DNA of 47,390 nt, taken from NCBI GenBank assembly GCA_002706095.1, contig PAJP01000012.1, positions 1 to 47,390 of the forward strand. The letters run 5' to 3'. Each line of letters begins with the position of its first letter. Positions within the stretch are counted from its first letter, which is position 1. The notes beneath the pieces were generated by a model. That model was not told where the DNA came from and searched no databases. It saw nothing but the letters and a program-made list of their open reading frames with translations. Source of the DNA: Methylophaga sp. Lineage in GTDB: Bacteria; Pseudomonadota; Gammaproteobacteria; Nitrosococcales; Methylophagaceae. Positions 44,010 through 47,390 of the stretch are shown in pieces. The position numbers and the translations under genes are program-made.

Positions 44010-45161
44010 ATGAGAAAAAATCTATTCCAACCATTGAAATTAGGACGCTATGAACTAACCAACCGCATAGCATTGCCACCATTAACCCGTTGCCGAAGCA
44101 CACAGCCCGGCAATATTGCTAATGAGCTCATGGCTAGCTATTACCGACAAAGAAGTAGTGCTGGTTTTATGGTGACAGAAGGTACAGTCATTGAGCCGCG
44201 AGGACGCGGCTATGCGTGGACACCAGGAATCTATACACCAGAGCAAGTTGAAGGTTGGAAAAAAGTTACAAAAGCAGTGCATGAGGAAGGCGGTATTATT
44301 TTCGCCCAGCTATGGCATGTGGGACGTGTTTCGCACACTGCACTGCAGCCAAATGGAGATGCACCGGTGGGCCCATCAGCAATTACTGCTAACCAAGTGA
44401 AGGTATTTATCCCTACCGGTCCGGGCGAGGGGGCACTGGCGGAACCAACAGCACCAAGAGCTCTGAGTAACAGTGAAGTTAAGGATGTGGTTAAGCTCTA
44501 TGCGGATGCGGCTCGAAATGCACTGGACGCAGGATTTGATGGTGTTGAGATCCATGGTGCAAATGGTTATCTACCAAACCAGTTCCTTTCGATTCATACG
44601 AATCACCGTGATGACGAGTATGGCGGCTCATTAGAAAATCGTTTGCGCTTTTTAAGTGAAGTGGTGGAAGCCGTTGCGGCGGTAGTAGGACCTGATCGAA
44701 TGGGGGTGCGATTTGCACCACTCTTTACAAGCACGGACGACAACACTCGTACCTATCTTGGTCTTGTCGAGGATGATCCTCACACGACTTATATTGAGGC
44801 AATAAAGGTTCTCGAAAAAGTAGGCATAGCTTATGTCTCATTGGCTGAAGCAGATTGGGAGAACGCGCCAGAGATGCCTGAAGACTTCCGACGAGCCGTA
44901 AGACAAACATTCAGTGGAAGCATCATGTATGCAGGTAAATATACGGCAGAAAAGGCAGCTCAAATCATTGAGAATGAGTTAGCCGATTTGGTCGGTTTTG
45001 GTCGGCCATTTATTGCTAATCCTGACCTGCCTGAGCGTATTGCCAACAGATGGCCATGGAACGAACTTAATCCCGCGACGTTGTATGGCGGCGCTGAAGA
45101 AGGCTATACCGACTATCCCACGTATACCAGTCAACAAGACATTAGTTTGGCCGTAGGCTGA
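44010..45161 (+). CDS. Old Yellow Enzyme family ene-reductase (NemA-like)
   Basis: 383 residues. FMN-dependent (beta/alpha)8 barrel: LPPLTRCRSTQPGNIANE with the flavin-contacting Thr, FAQLWHVGRVSH, FDGVEIHGANGYLPNQFLS with the substrate His/Asn pair, DEYGGSLENRLRF, and C-terminal GFGRPFIANPDL. Reduces activated C=C bonds of enals, enones, maleimides and nitro compounds with NAD(P)H; a role in electrophile detoxification follows from the adjacent NemR-like gene. A strong terminator lies 130 bases downstream. Confidence 0.92.
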   Translation: MRKNLFQPLKLGRYELTNRIALPPLTRCRSTQPGNIANELMASYYRQRSSAGFMVTEGTVIEPRGRGYAWTPGIYTPEQVEGWKKVTKAVHEEGGIIFAQLWHVGRVSHTALQPNGDAPVGPSAITANQVKVFIPTGPGEGALAEPTAPRALSNSEVKDVVKLYADAARNALDAGFDGVEIHGANGYLPNQFLSIHTNHRDDEYGGSLENRLRFLSEVVEAVAAVVGPDRMGVRFAPLFTSTDDNTRTYLGLVEDDPHTTYIEAIKVLEKVGIAYVSLAEADWENAPEMPEDFRRAVRQTFSGSIMYAGKYTAEKAAQIIENELADLVGFGRPFIANPDLPERIANRWPWNELNPATLYGGAEEGYTDYPTYTSQQDISLAVG

Positions 45162-45291
45162 AATATGTTAAACATTGGGTCATTGGGCTAGAGCGAGCAA
45201 GAACTTGTATTGTTTCTCGAATTTTTATTGAATTGAACTGATGAAGTTTTCTTGATCAATATATAAATGTTCTCTATATTTTCTCATTATG

Positions 45292-45321
45292 GAAAGCCTC
45301 TTTTATGAGGCTTTCTGTTTT
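45292..45321 (+). terminator. Strong terminator
   Basis: GAAAGCCTC (45292-45300) and GAGGCTTTC (45307-45315), six-base loop, then T-rich tail. It ends the OYE unit and isolates the polymerase gene. Confidence 0.88.
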
Positions 45322-45384
45322 CAGAAATTTGGGAGCAATTATTGATTTATGCGTGCTGGCACTGGCGAGCAATCATGGCAAAAA

Positions 45385-46590
45385 ATGATCGCCCTAGTGG
45401 ATATGAACTGTTTCTTTGCTCAAATCGAGCAGCAGGATTATCCATATTGGCGAAACCGGCCCGTAGGTGTGACCAATGGGAAGTTAGGTAGCACCATCAT
45501 CACGGCTTCATACGAAGCTCGCAGCTATGGTGTTAAAACGGGGATGAGACTAAAAGAAGCCCGACAGCTATGCCCTGACATCATCCAAGCACCTAGTAGG
45601 CCCAACCGTTATGCCGATGTTTCCTCGGCCATCATGGAATCATTATTGGCTATATCACCAACTGTAGAGGTGTATTCAGTTGATGAGGCTTTTCTGGATT
45701 TAACAGACTGCCAGTCAATTTATAAGGGCGCTGAACATATCGGACGCCTGATTAAAGACACCATAAGCGAAGTATCAGGGCTCACCTGCAGCGTAGGCAT
45801 CAGCGGTGATAAAACGACGGCTAAATTTGCAGCCAAGCTAAATAAACCGGATGGCTTAACCATAATAGAACCTTGGAATGCTGAAGCTCGCTTAGCCAAT
45901 GAAGCGGTCACTGAATTGAGTGGCATCAATACAGGAATAGCGAGCTTCCTAGCTCAGTACGGCATCTATAAATGTGGTGATATGAAAAAGGTGCCTATGA
46001 GCCTTATCGCCAAACGGTTTGGTAACCCGGGACGGCGAATCTGGCTAATGGCCCAGGGAAAAGATCCAGAACCTGTGATGACAGAAGTGAAAGATCACAA
46101 ATCGATAGGTCACGGGAAAGTTATGCCACCAGGCACAAGAGACAAGACCATCTTGTTGACCTATTTTCAACATATGTCTGAAAAAGTAGGCATCAGGCTA
46201 AGGATGCATCAGTTCCAGTCAGATACCTTCTTTATTGGCGTTAAGACACAACTGGGCTGGCTCTCAACAAAGATTAAGTTGCAAAACACTACTGATGACG
46301 GTGGCACTATCTATAAAGTTTGCCTGGACTTTGTAGATGAGCAATACCGTGGTCAGGAGTGTCGCCAAGTACAAGTCACAGCGCTTTCACCTGAACAAGG
46401 TAAACAGCAGGATCTATTTATCGATAACAACGCTAAGCAGAGGCGTGAATCGTTAAATCAGGCTATGGATGATATAAATCAACGCTATGGTGAGTTCACT
46501 GTGGCACCGATGCGTGTCATTGGCAGGAGCGAAATGCCAAATGTGATCGCGCCGGCATGGAAGCCTACAGGGCACAGGAAGACTATCTGA
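45385..46590 (+). CDS. Y-family DNA polymerase (DinB/UmuC-like)
   Basis: 401 residues from the ATG at 45385 (an upstream ATG at 45349 adds 12 doubtful residues). Catalytic sites are intact: VDMNCFFAQIEQQ (first metal Asp), ASYEARSYGVKTGM and YSVDEAFLDLT (Asp-Glu pair). The fingers/thumb region has GLTCSVGISGDKTTAKFAAKLNKPDG. A beta-clamp-binding motif, QQDLF, lies near residue 350. It lacks the DUF4113 tail of UmuC and is not exactly chromosomal DinB. Translesion synthesis is expected. Its stop overlaps the next start by one base. No LexA box was seen upstream. Confidence 0.9.
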   Translation: MIALVDMNCFFAQIEQQDYPYWRNRPVGVTNGKLGSTIITASYEARSYGVKTGMRLKEARQLCPDIIQAPSRPNRYADVSSAIMESLLAISPTVEVYSVDEAFLDLTDCQSIYKGAEHIGRLIKDTISEVSGLTCSVGISGDKTTAKFAAKLNKPDGLTIIEPWNAEARLANEAVTELSGINTGIASFLAQYGIYKCGDMKKVPMSLIAKRFGNPGRRIWLMAQGKDPEPVMTEVKDHKSIGHGKVMPPGTRDKTILLTYFQHMSEKVGIRLRMHQFQSDTFFIGVKTQLGWLSTKIKLQNTTDDGGTIYKVCLDFVDEQYRGQECRQVQVTALSPEQGKQQDLFIDNNAKQRRESLNQAMDDINQRYGEFTVAPMRVIGRSEMPNVIAPAWKPTGHRKTI

Positions 46591-47036
46591 TGTGCGGTGG
46601 TGTGTACTTCCAGCATGGTGATGATGTCCTAAGGATTTTTTATCCCAACCCTAAGGCTGTGCTACCCATTCTCATGACCGACGGTGAAGTACAGTTGATT
46701 GCATGGGGACGAAGGCAGAAACAGACAGGTAACCTACCAATGACAGGTTGGGCGAGGCTAGATTCTATCTATGCTGGCAGGTGGGACAAGTACTTTCCTA
46801 AGCCTGTGAAGATACCTGTTCTTAGTTTCATGGAAAAAGACTTGGAAGGCATGAGCCACTGGTATGACTTACAGAAAGGACAATTTATCCAAGGGCTGCT
46901 AGCAAAGGATGGCAATGAAAGGCGAGTCTATGTCGTGACTATTGAGCCAGAACTTGAGGATGCTCAAATTCACAGTCGTTGGCCACGAATCGTTCAAAAA
47001 GGTGAACGTTCGAGAATTAATCAATTTGATATGTAG
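46590..47036 (+). CDS. Compact SRAP-like (YedK/HMCES-type) protein
   Basis: 148 residues from the ATG in TGATG (46588-46592), where the polymerase stop and this start share one base. It begins MCGG; in SRAP proteins Cys2, exposed after Met removal, forms a covalent bond with abasic sites in single-stranded DNA. QLIAWGRRQ corresponds to the WGLIP stretch, and DAQIHSRWPRIV to the HxRMP active-site His. The canonical NARSET and GFYEW motifs are only loosely matched (GWARLDSI; GMSHWYDL), and it is about 75 residues shorter than YedK. Family assignment is therefore moderate. Fused expression with a translesion polymerase points to shared work at abasic sites. Confidence 0.65.
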   Translation: MCGGVYFQHGDDVLRIFYPNPKAVLPILMTDGEVQLIAWGRRQKQTGNLPMTGWARLDSIYAGRWDKYFPKPVKIPVLSFMEKDLEGMSHWYDLQKGQFIQGLLAKDGNERRVYVVTIEPELEDAQIHSRWPRIVQKGERSRINQFDM

Positions 47037-47048
47037 TTAGGAATGTAG

Positions 47049-47300
47049 GTGAAAGGACTTAAAGCAGATTTATTTTTGGCGGCATTATTGCTGCCATTTA
47101 CAGTAACCGCAGAACCAACAGAATCATTCAGCAAGGCCAAAAAGCTGATGATGGAGAAGGTCTACTTTGACCATAAGGAAACGCTGTATTGTGGTGCAGC
47201 CTTTGATGAGAAGAAGCGGGTCACCTTGCCCTCCGGCTTCTATACAGAAAAGCATAAAAAACGAGCGAATAGAGTTGAGTGGGAGCATATTTTATGTTGA
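47049..47300 (+). pseudogene. endA: Endonuclease I (EndA/Vvn family), truncated
   Basis: 83 codons from a GTG. A signal peptide (GLKADLFLAALLLPFTVTAEP) leads into the conserved start SFSKAKKLMMEKVYFDHKETLYCGA. The match runs to RVEWEH, which holds the catalytic Glu and His, then breaks off after ILC and a stop, where the intact family continues VVPAENFG for another 100-150 residues. Periplasmic non-specific DNase remnant; probably inactive because the metal-binding Asn and the C-terminal part are missing. The sequence after 47293 is AT-rich and unrelated, so the gene was probably cut by an insertion or recombination. Confidence 0.8.
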
Positions 47301-47390
47301 CTTAGCAACATGTTATATATGATTAACTGACTGCTTTATATACATATATGCTCATATAACTATTTCTAATTCAAGTTAAGCTTGTCGATA

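Noticed and set aside
45316-45384. LexA (SOS) box upstream of the polymerase
   Set aside because: CTGTTTTCAG is present but belongs to the terminator tail and lacks the CTGT-N8-ACAG pattern.

Overview
The window is a chromosome segment of a gammaproteobacterium with low-to-moderate GC. A Na+-coupled NSS transporter, a YgjP protein close to the enterobacterial one, and a choice-of-anchor A protein with a PEP-CTERM-like tail would fit a marine methylotroph of the Methylophaga type. That genus is an inference; no rRNA, tRNA or marker gene is present to prove it.

Layout. (1) 1-7.5 kb: Nudix hydrolase, secreted PEP-CTERM-like protein, small membrane proteins, and an AraC regulator near a TonB-dependent outer-membrane receptor. 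(2) 7.5-22 kb: an uncharacterised conserved protein divergent from a photolyase/cryptochrome, an MFS exporter, a GGDEF-EAL protein, a YgjP metallopeptidase, a GGDEF gene broken by an in-frame stop, an NSS transporter, a nitroreductase and a YdeP-type molybdopterin oxidoreductase. (3) 21.8-23.03 kb: paired REP palindromes and the C-terminal remnant of a REP-associated tyrosine transposase (RAYT). (4) about 23.03-32.15 kb: a Tn7-like transposon. One end is visible: a TGTCGC terminus that cuts the RAYT gene, followed by five TGACCGTG-like repeats. Then come four cargo genes (one a two-repeat Ltp protein, a family that includes phage-exclusion lipoproteins), then tniQ, tnsC, tnsB, tnsA and an unrecognised 309-residue gene with its own palindromic operator. 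TnsA has Arg where the catalytic Lys is expected. The far end was not found; two gene scraps lie beyond the core.

(5) 32.6-38.9 kb: a TetR repressor and a molybdenum hydroxylase operon: MocA-like nucleotidyltransferase, 2Fe-2S subunit, Mo-binding subunit, XdhC and a cysteine desulfurase. The TetR promoter carries its operator between -35 and -10 and appears to give a leaderless mRNA; a matching, more perfect operator lies ahead of the enzyme genes. (6) 39-45.2 kb: SDR, GlxA-type regulator, PhzF-like protein, MFS transporter, and a TetR-Old Yellow Enzyme pair sharing a palindrome, arranged like nemR-nemA. (7) 45.3-47.39 kb: a Y-family DNA polymerase overlapping by one base with a compact SRAP (HMCES/YedK-like) protein, then an endonuclease I gene cut off just after its catalytic His. 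This looks like a further mobile or damaged region continuing past the window.

The strongest candidates for something undescribed are the Tn7-like element with its extra upstream gene, altered TnsA and Ltp cargo, and the polymerase-SRAP translational pair.
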